Source of the DNA: Alkaliphilus sp. NP8
GTDB lineage: Bacteria; Bacillota; Clostridia; Peptostreptococcales; Natronincolaceae
Reading direction: 5' to 3'
DNA length: 46,539 nt
Assembly (NCBI GenBank): GCA_015978205.1
Contig: JADWMM010000004.1
Location: 1 to 46,539 of the forward strand
Translations under genes and position numbers: made by a program
Shown: piece after piece, positions 9,208 through 19,791 of the stretch
Layout: the number at the start of each line of letters is the position of its first letter
Position numbering within the stretch: position 1 is the stretch's first letter
Notes under the pieces: generated by a model
Seen by the model: only the letters and a program-made list of their open reading frames with translations
Databases searched by the model: none
What the model was told of the DNA's origin: nothing

Positions 9208-9594
9208 TTAATTATTAGTAATTTGATTTATTCTACCTGCTTTAGCCCATGAAGGTGTCGTATCTTCTACACGAGTTATATTTCTAACTATAAGATTATG
9301 AGTAGAAGTGTTTAAACTAGAAGCTATAGCTGCAGTAATAACTGCTACAAGCTCTGTATCTTCTATAACTTCTTCTTCCTCTTCTTCAATAACATTAACA
9401 GGTTTTGGTTCGACTTCTTTTTTAGGTTTTGGTTTCACTATTATCTTTTCCATAGCAACAATAGTAAAAAACAATACAATTAATGCTGCAAATACTATTC
9501 CAACACCCAGAAGTGTTACTATTATACTTCCTGTAAACTTTTCTCCTAGTGTCATAGCATCCATAGAAAGCTTCATTTGATTTATCAAATTCAT
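9208..9594 (-). CDS. mmdD: OadG-family small membrane subunit of the decarboxylase
   Basis: The 128-residue protein has one strong transmembrane helix (about 22-48, TGSIIVTLLGVGIVFAALIV). A charged EEEEEEVIEDTE linker follows, then a C-terminal segment (AAIASSLNTSTHNLIVRNI) ending in a WAKAGR motif seen in OadG/MmdD proteins. In the family this subunit anchors and stabilizes the alpha-beta complex. Its place between mmdA and mmdC supports the role. The gene letter is given by operon position. Confidence 0.85.
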   Translation of the reverse strand: MNLINQMKLSMDAMTLGEKFTGSIIVTLLGVGIVFAALIVLFFTIVAMEKIIVKPKPKKEVEPKPVNVIEEEEEEVIEDTELVAVITAAIASSLNTSTHNLIVRNITRVEDTTPSWAKAGRINQITNN

Positions 9595-9625
9595 CTATTA
9601 ATCACCTCTTTTTCTATTAAAGGTT

Positions 9626-11173
9626 CTATACAGGAATATTACCATGCTTTTTAGATGGTCTAGTTTCACGTTTACTAGCTAGCATATTAAAAGCATCTAC
9701 TATTCTAGGTCTAGTAGCTGATGGTTCTATAACGTCATCTACATAACCTCTTTCTGCCGCCTTGTACGGTGTAGCAAACTCTCCTTTGTACTCTTCAATC
9801 TTCTCAGCTCTTGTAGCTTGAGGATCTTCAGAATTTGCAATTTCCTTTTTAAATATAATGTTAGCTGCACCTTGAGGTCCCATTACAGCAATTTCTGCCG
9901 TTGGCCATGCAAGCACCATATCAGCTCCTAAATTCTTACTACCCATAGCTAAATATGCTCCTCCGTATGCCTTTCTAACTATTAATGTTACTAAAGGAAC
10001 TGTAGCTTCACTATATGCATACAGCATTTTAGCACCATGACGGATAATTCCTCCATACTCTTGGCTTGTTCCAGGTAAAAATCCTGGTACATCTACAAAA
10101 GTTAATACTGGAATATTAAAGGAATCACAAGTTCTAATAAACCTTCCTGCTTTGTCAGAAGCATTAATGTCTAAACAACCTGCTAAAAATTTAGGTTGAT
10201 TTGCAACAACACCTATGGATTGTCCATTAATACGAATAAATCCTGTAATCATGTTTTGAGCATAATAAGGCTGTACTTCAAAAAAATCTTCATCATCAGC
10301 AATAGATGAGATTATAGATTTCATGTCGTATGGCTTATTCGGATTTTCTGGTATAATTTCTTCCAATTCTGGAATAATTCTATTTATATCATCTTCAGTG
10401 TTAAATATTGGCGCAGTTTCCATATTGTTAGATGGTAAGAAAGATAACAATCTTTTAATTTCATCTATACATACTTCTTCATTTTCTGACATAAAGTGAG
10501 CCACACCACTAGTTTTGTTATGAGTCATAGCACCACCTAGCTCTTCTGCACTTACTTTTTCTCCAGTTACTGTTTCAATAACCTGTGGACCTGTAATAAA
10601 CATTTTACTAGTTTTATCCACCATAAATATAAAATCTGTAAGTGCTGGAGAATATACTGCACCACCTGCACAAGGTCCCATTATAGCCGATATTTGAGGA
10701 ACTACTCCAGATGCAATTGTGTTTCTATAAAAAATATCTCCATATCCACCTAAAGCATCTACTGCCTCTTGAATTCTAGCTCCACCAGAATCGTTCATAC
10801 CAACTACTGGAGCTCCCATTTTTAATGCTAAATCTTGAACTTTACAAATTTTCTTTGCATGCATTTCTCCTAAAGATCCACCTACAACAGTAAAGTCCTG
10901 AGCAAAAGCATAAACAAGTCTGCCATCTACTAAACCATAGCCTGTTACTACACCTTCTCCAGGCGCATCCACTTTCTCCATACCAAAATTAACACATCTA
11001 TGCTTTACAAATGCGTCTAATTCTACAAAGGTTCCTTCATCAAATAAAAGGTTTATTCTTTCTCTAGCCGTCAATTTGCCTTTTGAATGTTGTGAATCAA
11101 TTCTTTTTTGACCGCCACCTTCTTCAATCTTTGCTTTACGATTACGAAGATCTTCTAGCTTATTAGTTGCCAT
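9626..11173 (-). CDS. mmdA: Methylmalonyl-CoA decarboxylase, alpha (carboxyltransferase) subunit
   Basis: It transfers the carboxyl group from methylmalonyl-CoA to protein-bound biotin, releasing propionyl-CoA. The 515 residues form two crotonase-like carboxyltransferase domains. Visible signatures include [69 protein letters not shown] and [15 protein letters not shown]. Homologues include propionyl-CoA carboxylase beta, but linkage to B12 mutase, epimerase and the membrane subunit assigns it to the sodium pump. Its ATG lies 2 bp past the epimerase stop. Confidence 0.96.
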   Translation of the reverse strand: MATNKLEDLRNRKAKIEEGGGQKRIDSQHSKGKLTARERINLLFDEGTFVELDAFVKHRCVNFGMEKVDAPGEGVVTGYGLVDGRLVYAFAQDFTVVGGSLGEMHAKKICKVQDLALKMGAPVVGMNDSGGARIQEAVDALGGYGDIFYRNTIASGVVPQISAIMGPCAGGAVYSPALTDFIFMVDKTSKMFITGPQVIETVTGEKVSAEELGGAMTHNKTSGVAHFMSENEEVCIDEIKRLLSFLPSNNMETAPIFNTEDDINRIIPELEEIIPENPNKPYDMKSIISSIADDEDFFEVQPYYAQNMITGFIRINGQSIGVVANQPKFLAGCLDINASDKAGRFIRTCDSFNIPVLTFVDVPGFLPGTSQEYGGIIRHGAKMLYAYSEATVPLVTLIVRKAYGGAYLAMGSKNLGADMVLAWPTAEIAVMGPQGAANIIFKKEIANSEDPQATRAEKIEEYKGEFATPYKAAERGYVDDVIEPSATRPRIVDAFNMLASKRETRPSKKHGNIPV

Positions 11174-11175
11174 TA

Positions 11176-11583
11176 TTATTCCTCCCTTTCACTTAATTCT
11201 ACAAGAACTCCACCTGTGCTTTTAGGGTGACAAAAGGCTATTTTAGCTCCTCCTGCTCCATATCTTGGTTTTTCATCAATCATTCTAATTCCTTTTTCTT
11301 TCATTTGTTCAATAGCTTTGTCTATATTATCTACTCTATAAGCGATATGCTGGATACCCTCCCCCTTTTTCTTTATGAATTTTGCAATTGGGCCATCTTC
11401 TTCTGTAGACTCTAAAAGTTCAATCTCACTATCACCTATAGGTAAAAAAGCAACCTTTACCTTCTGCTCTTCAACAATCTCTGTACCTGCACATTCAAGA
11501 CCTAAAATATCTTGGTAAAACTTTAAAGTTTCATCTAAATTCTTTACAGCTATTCCAATATGATCAATTTTCTTAGCATTCAT
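11176..11583 (-). CDS. mce: Methylmalonyl-CoA epimerase
   Basis: It interconverts (R)- and (S)-methylmalonyl-CoA, linking the B12 mutase to the decarboxylase. This 135-residue VOC-superfamily protein has two repeats: [19 protein letters not shown] at the N-terminus and [17 protein letters not shown] in the middle. The metal ligands are His in DHIGIA, His in IQHIAY and Glu in VLVELSE. The length is standard. It is packed between meaB and mmdA. Confidence 0.95.
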   Translation of the reverse strand: MNAKKIDHIGIAVKNLDETLKFYQDILGLECAGTEIVEEQKVKVAFLPIGDSEIELLESTEEDGPIAKFIKKKGEGIQHIAYRVDNIDKAIEQMKEKGIRMIDEKPRYGAGGAKIAFCHPKSTGGVLVELSEREE

Positions 11584-11609
11584 ATGTAAGTCCTACCTTT
11601 CTTTATATA

Positions 11610-12542
11610 TTAAAGTTTTATATTTCTTATCATTTCTTTACTTGCACTATAAGGATCCAGTTTTCTATTTGCTACATTTTCAGATAAAGCTTGTAAATCT
11701 TCCGCATTCTTTTCATCTGAAAATATTCTTTGCATCAGCGTTTGTTTAGTCAAATCTAATATTTCAAGTTCACTATTTTTAATCCTTCTTTTCAATAGAT
11801 CTCCTGAACTTTCTAAGTAATCTCTATGAGCTTTTAGTTCTTCAATTAAACCGTCTATACCTTTATTATAAAGAGCTTCTACTTCCACAACTGGAGGTTT
11901 CCATTTATCGTCATTAAAGTCTAGCGCCATTTCAATTTCAACCTTTGTTCTTTCGGCACCATCTCTATCTGCTTTATTAATAGCAAATATATCCCCGATC
12001 TCCATTACTCCTGCTTTAATAGCCTGAATATCATCTCCTAATCCAGGTACCATTACCATTAAAGTTGTATCCGCCGCCTTTACAATATCTACTTCAGATT
12101 GACCTACACCTACTGTCTCTACAAATATGTAATCGTAACCGCAAATATCCAATATTTTTATAGCTCCTAAAGTAGATTTTGAAAGACCTCCTAAATGCCC
12201 CCTAGTACCCATACTTCTTATGAAAACCCCAGTATCTGTATATAAATCTGACATTCTCACTCTATCCCCTAAAATAGATCCACCAGTAAATGGACTGGTT
12301 GGGTCTACAGCAATAATCCCTACTTTCTTTTCTTCTTTTCTAAGAGCTTTTGCTAACTTATCTGTAAGAGTGCTTTTACCAGATCCTGGAGGACCAGTTA
12401 TCCCTACAACTTTAGCCCTACCAGTATATTTGTATAAATTCATTAGTATATCGATAGCTTCTTTGTCTTGATTTTCAAACATAGTAATAAGTCTCGCTGC
12501 TGCTCTCTTATTACCATTTAAGAGTCTGCCGCCTAAATCCAT
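11610..12542 (-). CDS. meaB: MeaB-type GTPase chaperone of methylmalonyl-CoA mutase
   Basis: This G3E-family GTPase gates adenosylcobalamin loading and protects the mutase. The 310 residues carry a P-loop GPPGSGKST (about 51-59), the switch-like DPTSPFTGGSILGDRVRM, Walker B-like FVETVGVGQSEVD, and the base-specificity motif NKAD. ArgK is an older name for this family. The RBS overlaps GGTGTCACT-type sequence just upstream of the ATG. It lies directly after the B12-binding mutase subunit. Confidence 0.95.
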   Translation of the reverse strand: MDLGGRLLNGNKRAAARLITMFENQDKEAIDILMNLYKYTGRAKVVGITGPPGSGKSTLTDKLAKALRKEEKKVGIIAVDPTSPFTGGSILGDRVRMSDLYTDTGVFIRSMGTRGHLGGLSKSTLGAIKILDICGYDYIFVETVGVGQSEVDIVKAADTTLMVMVPGLGDDIQAIKAGVMEIGDIFAINKADRDGAERTKVEIEMALDFNDDKWKPPVVEVEALYNKGIDGLIEELKAHRDYLESSGDLLKRRIKNSELEILDLTKQTLMQRIFSDEKNAEDLQALSENVANRKLDPYSASKEMIRNIKL

Positions 12543-12576
12543 AGTGACACCACCTAATTTGACTTTATATATTTTA

Positions 12577-12975
12577 TTATCTTTTTAAGTTGTTCTTAAT
12601 AAAGTTTATGGTTACTTCAGTTGAAGTACCAGGCGTAAATATCTCCTGTATTCCATTTTCTTTTAACAAAGGAATATCTTCATCTGGAATAACTCCTCCA
12701 CCTATAACTAAAGTTTCATCATAAGCACCTTCAGCTTTTAAAAGCTCTACTACCTTTGGTAAAAGATGGTTATGCGCACCTGATAAAATACTAAGGGCTA
12801 CTACCTCAACATCTTCTTGTATAGCAGCTGCTACTATTTGCTCTGGTGTTTGTCTTAAACCTGTGTAAATCACCTCCATACCTGCATCTCTTAAAGCTCT
12901 TGCAATAACCTTTGCACCACGATCATGCCCATCTAGTCCTGGTTTTGCCACTAATACTCTAATCGGTCTTTCCAT
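12577..12975 (-). CDS. Methylmalonyl-CoA mutase, B12-binding small subunit
   Basis: The 132-residue cobalamin-binding domain carries the base-off DxHxxG motif in [15 protein letters not shown] (about 13-24; the His is the lower cobalt ligand), then [14 protein letters not shown] and [12 protein letters not shown]. It is a stand-alone subunit rather than fused to the catalytic domain, as in archaeal and many clostridial mutases. It follows the catalytic subunit by about 60 bp. Confidence 0.96.
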   Translation of the reverse strand: MERPIRVLVAKPGLDGHDRGAKVIARALRDAGMEVIYTGLRQTPEQIVAAAIQEDVEVVALSILSGAHNHLLPKVVELLKAEGAYDETLVIGGGVIPDEDIPLLKENGIQEIFTPGTSTEVTINFIKNNLKR

Positions 12976-13037
12976 GCATTTTATCCTCCCTTATATATAA
13001 GTTATAAAATATATCCATTTATTTATCTATTTTTAAA

Positions 13038-14717
13038 TTATAGTATAACGTTTTGCTCATATTCTCCAAATACTTCTCTAAGCACTCCACAAATTTCTCC
13101 TAAAGTTGCATATTCTCTAACCGCATCCAAAATTAATGGCATTAGATTCGATTTTCCTTCTGCTGCTTTTCTTAAGTGTTCTAGCTTTTCTTCAACTAAT
13201 GCATTATCTCTTTCTTCTTTAAGATCATCAATCTTTTGTTTCTGCATTTCACCTACAGCTGGGTCTACTCTTAAAAGGTCTTTTGCTGGTTTTTCTTCTG
13301 TCTTAAATTTATTCATACCAACAACTACTCTTTCTTCACTTTCAATTTGTTTTTGATATTCGTAAGAACTATCCATAATTTCTTTTTGTATAAATCCTTT
13401 TTCTATAGCTTTAGGCGCTCCACCTAACTCTTTAATCTTGTCAATATACTCCATAGCTTCTTCTTCAATTTTCTTCGTTAAGCTCTCTACGTAATAGGAA
13501 CCTGCTAACGGATCTATAGTTTCAGCTACGCCACTTTCATGAGCAACTATTTGTTGTGTTCTTAATGCTATACGTACAGAATCTTCTGTTGGCAGAGCAA
13601 GAGCTTCATCTTTAGAGTTAGTATGTAAAGATTGAGTACCTCCTAGTACAGCTGCTAACGTTTGAATAGCAACACGTACTATATTATTGTCTGGTTGTTG
13701 TGCAGTTAATGTTGATCCACCAGTTTGAGTGTGGAATTTAAGTTGCATTGACTTTGGATTTTTAGCCCCAAAATGTTCTTTCATAATTTTCGCCCATAGT
13801 TTTCTAGCAGCTCTAAACTTTGCAACTTCTTCTAATAAATCATTGTGAGCATTAAAAAAGAAGGATAAACGGGGAGCGAAACTATCTACATCAAGTCCTG
13901 CTTTAATAGCTGCTTCAACATAAGAAATACCATCTGCTAATGTAAAAGCTACTTCTTGTATTGCTGTAGAACCTGCTTCTCGAATATGATATCCAGAAAT
14001 ACTGATAGTGTTCCATAACGGAACTTCCTTTGAACAATATTCGAAAATATCAGTAATTAATCTCATAGAAGGCTCTGGTGGAAAAATATATGTACCTCTT
14101 GCAATATATTCTTTTAATATATCATTTTGTATTGTCCCTCTAAGTTTATCTGGAGATACCCCCTGCTTTTCTGCTACTGCAATATACATTGCTAACAACA
14201 CAGAAGCTGGAGCATTAATTGTCATAGATGTACTAACTTTATCTAATGGAATATCATCAAATAAAAGTTCCATATCTTTCAATGAATCGATAGCAACTCC
14301 TACCTTACCTACTTCTCCTTCTGATAACGGATGATTTGAATCATAACCTATTTGTGTAGGAAGATCAAAAGCAACAGATAACCCTGTCTGTCCCTGTTCT
14401 AATAAGTATTTGTAACGTTTATTAGATTCTTCTGCTGTAGCAAATCCAGCATATTGTCTCATGGTCCAAAGGCGTCCGCGGTACATAGTTGGCTGAACAC
14501 CTCTAGTAAATGGGTACTCTCCTGGAAATCCTAAATCATCTTCATAATTAAAGTTTTCAATGTCATCAGGTGTGTACAATCTTTCAACTTCTTGATTAGA
14601 TCCTGTTACAAATTGATCTTTTCTTTCAGGAAATCTAGATAAAGCTTTAGCAACTTTATTGTCATTCCATTCAGACTTTTTTTGTTTTAATTCATTAATA
14701 CCCTCTTTTTCAAACAT
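13038..14717 (-). CDS. Methylmalonyl-CoA mutase, catalytic large subunit
   Basis: It rearranges succinyl-CoA to (R)-methylmalonyl-CoA by an adenosylcobalamin radical mechanism. The 559 residues form the TIM-barrel catalytic domain only. Signatures are [48 protein letters not shown], and [21 protein letters not shown], ending with [18 protein letters not shown] strong GAGGAGGAG Shine-Dalgarno precedes the ATG. It is the first gene of an eight-gene operon that runs to mmdB. Direction in vivo (propionate production versus use) is inferred from the decarboxylase linkage. Confidence 0.96.
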   Translation of the reverse strand: MFEKEGINELKQKKSEWNDNKVAKALSRFPERKDQFVTGSNQEVERLYTPDDIENFNYEDDLGFPGEYPFTRGVQPTMYRGRLWTMRQYAGFATAEESNKRYKYLLEQGQTGLSVAFDLPTQIGYDSNHPLSEGEVGKVGVAIDSLKDMELLFDDIPLDKVSTSMTINAPASVLLAMYIAVAEKQGVSPDKLRGTIQNDILKEYIARGTYIFPPEPSMRLITDIFEYCSKEVPLWNTISISGYHIREAGSTAIQEVAFTLADGISYVEAAIKAGLDVDSFAPRLSFFFNAHNDLLEEVAKFRAARKLWAKIMKEHFGAKNPKSMQLKFHTQTGGSTLTAQQPDNNIVRVAIQTLAAVLGGTQSLHTNSKDEALALPTEDSVRIALRTQQIVAHESGVAETIDPLAGSYYVESLTKKIEEEAMEYIDKIKELGGAPKAIEKGFIQKEIMDSSYEYQKQIESEERVVVGMNKFKTEEKPAKDLLRVDPAVGEMQKQKIDDLKEERDNALVEEKLEHLRKAAEGKSNLMPLILDAVREYATLGEICGVLREVFGEYEQNVIL

Positions 14718-15113
14718 TATTTCTCCTCCTCATATTTCAAATTGAAGTACTAAAATATATTCTTTCAATTTTCAAGTAGAGCCCTTTTATAACTTATTAA
14801 ACCTTAATCTCTGTGATTAAAGTAAAACAACGCGTTTGTAAAATTTGAAGTTTTTGTATTTTTTGTTATATGCAATATAAATTTCAACACTTGCACTATT
14901 TGAAATTTATATTGCACTTCTACATGTTATTCTACATGTTTTTAGCTATACTTGCAACTTATTTTAAAAAGAATTCTGACTTTTATTTTATAAATATTTA
15001 ATTTGTACTATTTAAATTAAAATTTAAAATTTTAAATCTTTTCACCTACAATACTAACATAATATGGGAATAATATTAAATTTAATATTATAAAAATTAA
15101 ACTTTTTCAAAAA
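14718..15113. other. Regulatory spacer upstream of the methylmalonyl-CoA operon
   Basis: About 440 bp without a convincing gene. It contains a 17-bp perfect inverted repeat (14871-14916), a small TTAATC/GATTAA dyad at 14804-14820 and a TCTACATGTTA/TCTACATGTTT direct repeat around 14920-14942. The rest is AT-rich. I could not assign a confident -35/-10 pair. Confidence 0.5.
14871..14916. repeat. Perfect 17-bp inverted repeat upstream of the mutase gene
   Basis: TGCAATATAAATTTCAA (14871-14887) is repeated exactly in inverted orientation at 14900-14916 with a 12-bp spacer, about 155 bp before the mutase ATG. It is not followed by a T run on either strand, so it is more likely an operator or RNA hairpin than a terminator. 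Confidence 0.7.
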
Positions 15114-15149
15114 TAAAAAACCATAGAGAATTTTCTCTATGGTTTTTTT
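15114..15149 (-). terminator. Terminator of ftsH
   Basis: The stem CCATAGAGA/TCTCTATGG is flanked by A and T runs, giving extended pairing to about 14 bp. It lies just after the ftsH stop. The symmetry would let it work in both directions. Confidence 0.9.
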
Positions 15150-15156
15150 ATTATTT

Positions 15157-17157
15157 TTACTGTTTTTTATCTAATTCATTATCTTTTAATTCAACTTTAT
15201 CATTTTCTTTCTTTATAACCACTTTATTGTCTGGATTTTTATCTTCTTTATCTATTTTTACTTTATTATCTTTTTTGTTTTTCTTTACTTCATCAATTTT
15301 AGCTTGAACATCATCTACTATATCATCTTCATCAATTTTAACTTCTTCATTAAAAATTATTTCAAATTGATCTGCATCCAAAGTTTCCATTTTTAAAAGT
15401 GCTTTAGCTACAATATGAAGTTTATCAATGTTTTCAGTTAATAATTTCTCTGTTCTTTCATAAGCTTCATCAACAATTCGTCTAATTTCTTTATCTATTT
15501 CAGAAGATACTGCCTCAGAATGATTTTTAGTAGAATGGAAATCTCTACCTACAAAAACCTCTTCATCATCACTAAAACTCATAGCACCAAGCTTTTCACT
15601 CATACCATACTTAGTTACCATGCCTTTAGCAATAGATGTTACTCTTTGAAGGTCATTTTGTGCTCCTGTACTTATATCTTTTAGTACAAGTTTTTCTGCC
15701 ATACGACCTCCTAGAAGGTGAACTATAGTCTCTTCCATTTCAGTTTTAGTAGCATAATATTTATCCTCTGTAGGTAAAATCATAGTGAATCCACCTGCTC
15801 TACCTCTCGGAACAATAGTAACCTGATGTACTGGATCAGAATTTGGAAGTAATCTGGCTACTACAGCGTGACCTGCTTCGTGGTAAGCTGTTAACTTTCT
15901 TTCTTTTTCACTTATTACACGGCTTCGTTTTTCAACACCAGCAATTACCTTTGTAATTGATTCTTCTATAGTTTCCATTCTTACAACTTTTTCATTTCTT
16001 CTTGCAGTAAGAAGAGCAGCTTCATTCATAAGGTTTTCAATATCAGCAGGAGTAAAGCCAGGAGTTCTTCTAGCAATCACCTTTAAATCTACATCTTCTG
16101 ATAAAGGTTTTCCTTTTGCATGTACCTTTAGTATCTCTTCTCTACCTTTAATATCTGGTGCTCCAACCATTACCTGTCTATCAAATCTACCAGGTCTAAG
16201 TAATGCAGGGTCTAAAATATCAGGTCTATTTGTTGCTGCTACAATAATAATGCCTTCATTTATGCCAAAACCATCCATTTCAACAAGTAACTGGTTTAAG
16301 GTTTGCTCTCTTTCATCATGACCTCCACCTAGTCCTGCACCTCTTCTTCTACCAACTGCATCAATTTCATCTATAAATATTATGCACGGTGCACTTTTCT
16401 TTGCTTGTTCGAAAAGGTCACGTACACGGGATGCTCCTACACCTACAAACATTTCCACAAAGTCAGAGCCACTGATACTAAAGAAAGGCACGCCTGCTTC
16501 ACCAGCAACAGCCTTAGTTAAGTAAGTTTTACCTGTTCCTGGAGGTCCAACCATTAAAATACCTTTTGGTATTCTAGCACCTAAATCCATATATTTTTTA
16601 GGACTTCTTAAAAAGTCTACAACTTCTTGAAGTTCTTCTTTTTCTTCATCTAAGCCAGCAACATCTTCAAAAGTTACTTTCTTTTTCTCATCTTCTTTGT
16701 GAAGCTTAGCACGGCTTTTACCAAATGACATTACACGGTTACCGCCACCTTGGGATTGCTGCATAAATACAAACCAGAATACTACAAAAATTAAAATCAT
16801 AAGAGCTGAAGGCAACATGCTAATAAACCAAGGTGTACTCGGAGGTGGCGATGCCTCAAATTTCAATGCGCCTTTTTCCATTTGGTTATTAATTACTTCA
16901 GCAAATTCTCTATCATTAAAAACTTCTGGTATAAAGGATTCAAAATTAATTTCCTCACCATTCTGTATCATGACCCCTTCTACTGAGCGGTCAACTAAAT
17001 AAATTTCTTTTACATTTTCATTTAAAAGCTCATTATATAAGCTAGAAAATTCAATATCTACTGTTTGTGGGGGTTGACTTCCAAGATTTTGAACTATAAT
17101 CAACAAAATAATGAACAGCAAAATATAGAAGCTGGCCCCTCGAAAAAATTTCTTCAA
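15157..17157 (-). CDS. ftsH: ATP-dependent zinc metalloprotease FtsH
   Basis: This membrane-anchored AAA+ protease degrades membrane and regulatory proteins. The 666 residues contain TM1 at about 9-25, an extracytoplasmic loop, TM2 at about 117-134 and the AAA domain. The AAA motifs are Walker A GPPGTGKT at 204-211, Walker [16 protein letters not shown], and the second region of homology [20 protein letters not shown]. The zinc site HEAGH follows. The tail is a Lys/Asp-rich, low-complexity stretch of about 55 residues. The start is TTG at 17157, chosen because GAGGAGGAC lies 5 nt upstream and the hydrophobic N-terminus fits. In Bacillus ftsH follows tilS-hprT; hprT is absent here. Confidence 0.96.
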   Translation of the reverse strand: MKKFFRGASFYILLFIILLIIVQNLGSQPPQTVDIEFSSLYNELLNENVKEIYLVDRSVEGVMIQNGEEINFESFIPEVFNDREFAEVINNQMEKGALKFEASPPPSTPWFISMLPSALMILIFVVFWFVFMQQSQGGGNRVMSFGKSRAKLHKEDEKKKVTFEDVAGLDEEKEELQEVVDFLRSPKKYMDLGARIPKGILMVGPPGTGKTYLTKAVAGEAGVPFFSISGSDFVEMFVGVGASRVRDLFEQAKKSAPCIIFIDEIDAVGRRRGAGLGGGHDEREQTLNQLLVEMDGFGINEGIIIVAATNRPDILDPALLRPGRFDRQVMVGAPDIKGREEILKVHAKGKPLSEDVDLKVIARRTPGFTPADIENLMNEAALLTARRNEKVVRMETIEESITKVIAGVEKRSRVISEKERKLTAYHEAGHAVVARLLPNSDPVHQVTIVPRGRAGGFTMILPTEDKYYATKTEMEETIVHLLGGRMAEKLVLKDISTGAQNDLQRVTSIAKGMVTKYGMSEKLGAMSFSDDEEVFVGRDFHSTKNHSEAVSSEIDKEIRRIVDEAYERTEKLLTENIDKLHIVAKALLKMETLDADQFEIIFNEEVKIDEDDIVDDVQAKIDEVKKNKKDNKVKIDKEDKNPDNKVVIKKENDKVELKDNELDKKQ

Positions 17158-17205
17158 ACAAAGTCCTCCTCTCGTGTCGATTGCTTAAAATTACTACATT
17201 TCACT

Positions 17206-17234
17206 ATTTTACCATAGTATATATTTAAAAACAA
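17206..17234 (-). promoter_or_regulatory. Promoter of ftsH
   Basis: The minus strand has a -35 TTGTTT (17229-17234), a 17-bp spacer and a -10 TAAAAT (17206-17211), about 45 bp upstream of the TTG start. A 12-bp perfect palindrome, CACTAATTAGTG (17247-17258), lies immediately upstream of the -35 box and could be an operator. Confidence 0.5.
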
Positions 17235-17269
17235 CTTAAACACTGGCACTAATTAGTGTAATCTTTCTG

Positions 17270-18649
17270 CTATTTTTTATATACAATTTCCAGTATTTCC
17301 GTAGTTTCATCAGTTATTTTATATTTTTCACTTATTCTAAAACCCACTACCCATAATATTTCATCTCCATCGCATACAAGAGGTATTCTATCCCTCTTAT
17401 CCCGATCAATTTTATAATCAATAAAAAAATCCTTTAACTTTTTACTTCCAGTTAAGCCTAATGGATAGAAACGATCTCCTTCTCTTCTATTTCTAACATT
17501 AAGCATATTTTTTACTTTACCATAGTCAAAGCATTTCCGATATTTATCTCTAGAAATCCCCCCCATTTCTTTACGTTCTATTACTTTAGCAGTAAAATTC
17601 CCTTCTATTTCAGCTATATGAATAGTATCTTCTATTGGTAATTCATATTCAAATATTTTATTTTCTTCTTCTTCTGTAGTAAAACAAATGTTATCATAGC
17701 TTATTTTTGCAATTAAACCTAATGGTAAAGTTGTTTTTTTACCAGTTTCACCTTTTTCAATTAGCTCTAATACATTTTGTACATGTTTATATTCTAAAAC
17801 CTCCTGTCTTCCTAATAATTGTTCTGCTGCTAACCTAATAACTCTAGATTTTAAAGCAGAATGCAAATTTTTTATACCCTTTAAAGGTAGTGTTAAACTT
17901 TTCTCATTTTCTGTACATACTAATTCACTATAAGTTTCTCTTGATTTTTCTTCTATGAAATCAAAATCTGCTTTTAGTACCTCTGCTGTATTAACTAAAC
18001 TCTCCATAATATTTGGGTTGTAATTCTCCTGTAAATATGGAATTAGTTCTAACCTTATTTTATTTCTTTTATATACAGATTCTAAATTAGTTTTATCAAT
18101 TCTTGGAGAAAGTTTATGTTTTTCACAGTATTCTTCTATACTATTTCTATCAATATTAAGTAAAGGTCTAATAATCTTACCTCTGCTTAAGTGTATAGCT
18201 GTCAGACCTTGAAGTCCAGTTCCTCTTAAAAGTCTCATAAGCACAGTTTCTGCTTGATCATTTTCATTGTGAGCTACAGCGATTTTAGTTGCACCTGTTC
18301 TTTCAGCCACTTCTTCAAAAAAATCATATCTAAGAATTCTTCCAGCTTCTTCTGGAGATAAACTATTTTCCTTAGCATATTTAGGCACGTCCATACTTTT
18401 TACAAAGCATAATATATTTAAGTCATCGCAAAGCTTAGAAACATATTGTGCATCTATCTGTGCATCCATGCCTCTAAAATTATGATTTAAATGAGCACCA
18501 TATATATCTAAATTATATTCATCTTTTAGTTCATTAAGAACATGTAATAAACATACTGAATCTGGTCCACCAGAAATCGCTACAATAATTCTATCTCCAT
18601 TTTCTATAAGGTTATGCTCTTTAATAGTTTTTTTTATTCTGTCTAACAT
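17270..18649 (-). CDS. tilS: tRNA(Ile)-lysidine synthetase
   Basis: It converts C34 of the CAU-anticodon tRNA-Ile to lysidine, so that it reads AUA. The N-terminal PP-loop domain has SGGPDS at about 24-29, then HLNHNFRG and VAHNENDQAETVLMRLLRGTG. A TilS-specific linker and the C-terminal substrate domain (RNRREGDRFYPLGLTGSKKLKDF) complete a 459-residue protein. The frame is open to an ATG at 18667. The second ATG at 18649 is preferred because GAGGGATG lies about 9 nt upstream and homologues typically start at this point. Confidence 0.93.
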   Translation of the reverse strand: MLDRIKKTIKEHNLIENGDRIIVAISGGPDSVCLLHVLNELKDEYNLDIYGAHLNHNFRGMDAQIDAQYVSKLCDDLNILCFVKSMDVPKYAKENSLSPEEAGRILRYDFFEEVAERTGATKIAVAHNENDQAETVLMRLLRGTGLQGLTAIHLSRGKIIRPLLNIDRNSIEEYCEKHKLSPRIDKTNLESVYKRNKIRLELIPYLQENYNPNIMESLVNTAEVLKADFDFIEEKSRETYSELVCTENEKSLTLPLKGIKNLHSALKSRVIRLAAEQLLGRQEVLEYKHVQNVLELIEKGETGKKTTLPLGLIAKISYDNICFTTEEEENKIFEYELPIEDTIHIAEIEGNFTAKVIERKEMGGISRDKYRKCFDYGKVKNMLNVRNRREGDRFYPLGLTGSKKLKDFFIDYKIDRDKRDRIPLVCDGDEILWVVGFRISEKYKITDETTEILEIVYKK

Positions 18650-18741
18650 GTTATATTCATCCCTCATCTTTTGCTCTTTCTTTATTTAAACTATTTCTGT
18701 ATTAAAGGTGATATTCCTGCTATTTTATGTACAATAATTTA

Positions 18742-19641
18742 TTATTTAACTAAATTTAACAAAATACTCGAAATCAATAGAAATAAACTTCCTATAAAAA
18801 ATAAATTCATTTTATAGTCTAAGCTTTTCTTTATTATAGTCTGTTCTTTTTCTTCTTCTTTATTATATATTTTTAACAAAGCATTTGCAAAATCTTTAAT
18901 AGTATAATTTTCTCCATTTAACACTTTTATAACATTTATTTTAAAATCTTTATCTATGTCTTTATTTTTTAGTTTTTGTTTTATTGTATTTAAATTTTGA
19001 GTTCGTGGATTTAAATTTATTCCTAATATAAGCTGAACTAAGATCATAGTTCCACTAAATAAATCATAATAGCTTTCAGCAATACGAAGGCCGCACCCCC
19101 AGCTTGCTCTATCATATGCTGGTGTAAACTCTTTAATAGTAGAGTTTGTATTTACTACGCCTCCTAAATCAATTAGTTTAATAACTTTACCTTTTTCATT
19201 TACCATTATATTGTTCAGCTTTGCATCACCTAATATATATCCTTTTTCATGAAGTTTCTCCATTGCTTTAAATAAAATTATAGCTATACCTAAAGCTTTA
19301 GTATTATTTATTTTTTTATTTTTTCTATAACTATTTAATGAAATACCAGGAATGTATTCTAAAACTATAAAATAATAAGTTTTTCCGTTTAAATCCACAT
19401 CATCTATTTCATATCCTTTTACTATAATATCTATTTCTTTAAATTCCCGTAAAAGATTATATTCTCTATTAAGGGAAATATTATCTTCACTTAGCTTTAA
19501 TGCATATTTTTTATTATTGCATACTTCTATTACTTCATATACTGCTCCTATTCCACCTTCTCCCAGCTTTTTAACTATTTTATAACTATTATTATTCCAT
19601 TTTCCTTTTAAAATGCTATTAGGAAATAATAAAGGTAGCAT
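18742..19641 (-). CDS. yabT: Membrane-anchored Ser/Thr protein kinase, YabT-like
   Basis: The 299-residue Hanks-type kinase ends in a single transmembrane helix (about 277-297) and has no extracellular sensor domain. Its glycine loop is GEGGIGAVYE (27-36), the ATP lysine is in YALKL (Lys49), the catalytic loop is GDAKLNNIM (Asp139, Lys141, Asn144) and the Mg loop is DLG (Asp158). The usual His-Arg before the catalytic Asp is Leu-Gly. In B. subtilis YabT is a sporulation kinase encoded between yabS and tilS; the order here is the same. GAGGTG precedes the ATG. It is separated from yabS by an intrinsic terminator. Confidence 0.8.
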   Translation of the reverse strand: MLPLLFPNSILKGKWNNNSYKIVKKLGEGGIGAVYEVIEVCNNKKYALKLSEDNISLNREYNLLREFKEIDIIVKGYEIDDVDLNGKTYYFIVLEYIPGISLNSYRKNKKINNTKALGIAIILFKAMEKLHEKGYILGDAKLNNIMVNEKGKVIKLIDLGGVVNTNSTIKEFTPAYDRASWGCGLRIAESYYDLFSGTMILVQLILGINLNPRTQNLNTIKQKLKNKDIDKDFKINVIKVLNGENYTIKDFANALLKIYNKEEEKEQTIIKKSLDYKMNLFFIGSLFLLISSILLNLVK

Positions 19642-19747
19642 TTTTTTACACCTCTTTCAAAACAGATAGATATAATTTATACAGAGAAACATATACAAAT
19701 ACAATTTCAGTATTAAAACGCATCAATTCTACAATATGATTACAAAT

Positions 19748-19775
19748 AAAAATAGATAGGGTTTTGCCCTATCTA
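19748..19775 (-). terminator. Terminator after yabS
   Basis: The stem TAGATAGGG/CCCTATCTA with a 5-nt loop is followed by ATTTTTATTTG on the minus strand. It lies between the yabS stop and yabT. Confidence 0.85.
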
Positions 19776-19791
19776 AATAATTAACTTATAT

